From Photobacterium profundum SS9 (lineage in GTDB: Bacteria > Pseudomonadota > Gammaproteobacteria > Enterobacterales > Vibrionaceae): 64,000 nt of DNA. Positions within the stretch are counted from its first letter, which is position 1, and every line of letters begins with the position of its first letter. Of this stretch, positions 63,730 to 64,000 are shown in pieces. A program made the translations under genes and the position numbers. The DNA lies in contig NC_006371.1 in assembly GCF_000196255.1 (NCBI RefSeq), positions 1,519,440-1,583,439 of the forward strand, given 5' to 3'. The notes beneath the pieces were generated by a model. It was given only the letters and a program-made list of their open reading frames with translations, was not told the origin of the DNA and did no database searches.

Positions 63730-63749
63730 TTAGCCAAGCTATAAAGACA

Positions 63750-64000
63750 TCATTCACCCGTCAAAAAGATATCATCGCGAATAAGCTTCTTACATAAAGA
63801 CAGAATCAACCCTCGCTCTTCCGTTGTTAACGGTGAGTAAAAGTCGTCGACAAGCGCACTCAGTTGCTGGTGCGCTTTGTCTTTCACTTCAACCCCTTTA
63901 GGGGTTAATACAAGGTAACGGGCTTTCTTATTCAGCTCACTCTTATGCACTTCAACCAAACCACGTTTAATGCAGTTATCCACTAAACGCTTAGTCACCG
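63750..64000 (-). CDS. MarR-family regulator, C-terminal part
   Basis: The frame runs leftward from the window edge: VTKRLVDNCIKRGLVEVHKS, then LTPKGVEVKDKAHQQL, the winged-helix recognition helix and wing of MarR regulators, and the C-terminal dimerisation helix. Its start lies outside the window. Confidence 0.75.
   Translation of the reverse strand, partial: VTKRLVDNCIKRGLVEVHKSELNKKARYLVLTPKGVEVKDKAHQQLSALVDDFYSPLTTEERGLILSLCKKLIRDDIFLTGE

Overview
The window looks like a chromosomal segment of a marine gamma-proteobacterium of the Vibrionaceae, most plausibly Photobacterium. Pointers are the Thr-Tyr-Gly tRNA cluster, an adenine riboswitch in front of an adenine deaminase (as in Vibrio vulnificus add), a GlyGly-CTERM secreted protease, a PACE efflux gene beside a LysR gene, an integron cassette array and a very high insertion sequence load. 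The genus is an inference from gene content; no rRNA is present.

Layout: 0-1.2 kb is nested IS debris (IS66-like in IS4). 1.4-1.9 kb is a tRNA-Ser/Thr/Tyr/Gly operon. 1.9-5.1 kb has an Old Yellow Enzyme gene with a divergent TetR gene and three shared palindromic operators, small ORFs and a second TetR gene. 5.5-10.1 kb is a three-gene molybdopterin oxidoreductase operon (cytochrome b anchor, 4Fe-4S subunit, tetrathionate-reductase-like catalytic subunit), followed by a divergent lipoate-ligase-like gene. 12.4-15 kb is codBA. 15-20.9 kb has a secreted serine protease, a lipoprotein, IS1595, the riboswitch-controlled adenine deaminase and a DUF2975/HTH pair. 21-24 kb holds an IS4 copy and a decayed iron-type ABC transporter. 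24.2-25.4 kb is a NapH-like 4Fe-4S membrane protein, followed by an IS3-family element.

27.3-38.3 kb is the most unusual part: a cassette array without an integron integrase in the window (CALIN-like). Seven attC-type sites separate small, mostly leftward cassette genes. Assignment rests on an internal test: for most cassettes the start core and the R'' core of its own attC are complementary, as expected from cassette circularisation. The array is invaded by a class IIC-attC type group II intron (itself split by IS1595), an IS91-like element with a tyrosine recombinase, and an ISAs1 element that splits a cassette gene.

38.7-64 kb returns to ordinary chromosome: an HflX-like GTPase, thioesterase/DUF134 pair, ABC exporter, beta-CASP nuclease, a decayed D-serine locus (dsdA intact, dsdX truncated, dsdC truncated and split by IS630), PQQ-type sugar dehydrogenase, a second OYE, O-acetylhomoserine sulfhydrylase, an AlaDH/PNT-family enzyme, a nucleoside hydrolase behind a perfect CRP site, LysR/PACE, a Gre-like protein, an arginase-family protein with altered metal ligands beside an IclR gene split by an IS200-type element, a DUF2132 gene, an MBL hydrolase and a partial MarR gene. 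Nucleobase salvage (codBA, adenine deaminase, nucleoside hydrolase) is a recurring theme, and several catabolic or uptake loci are being lost through IS insertion, deletion and nonsense mutation.
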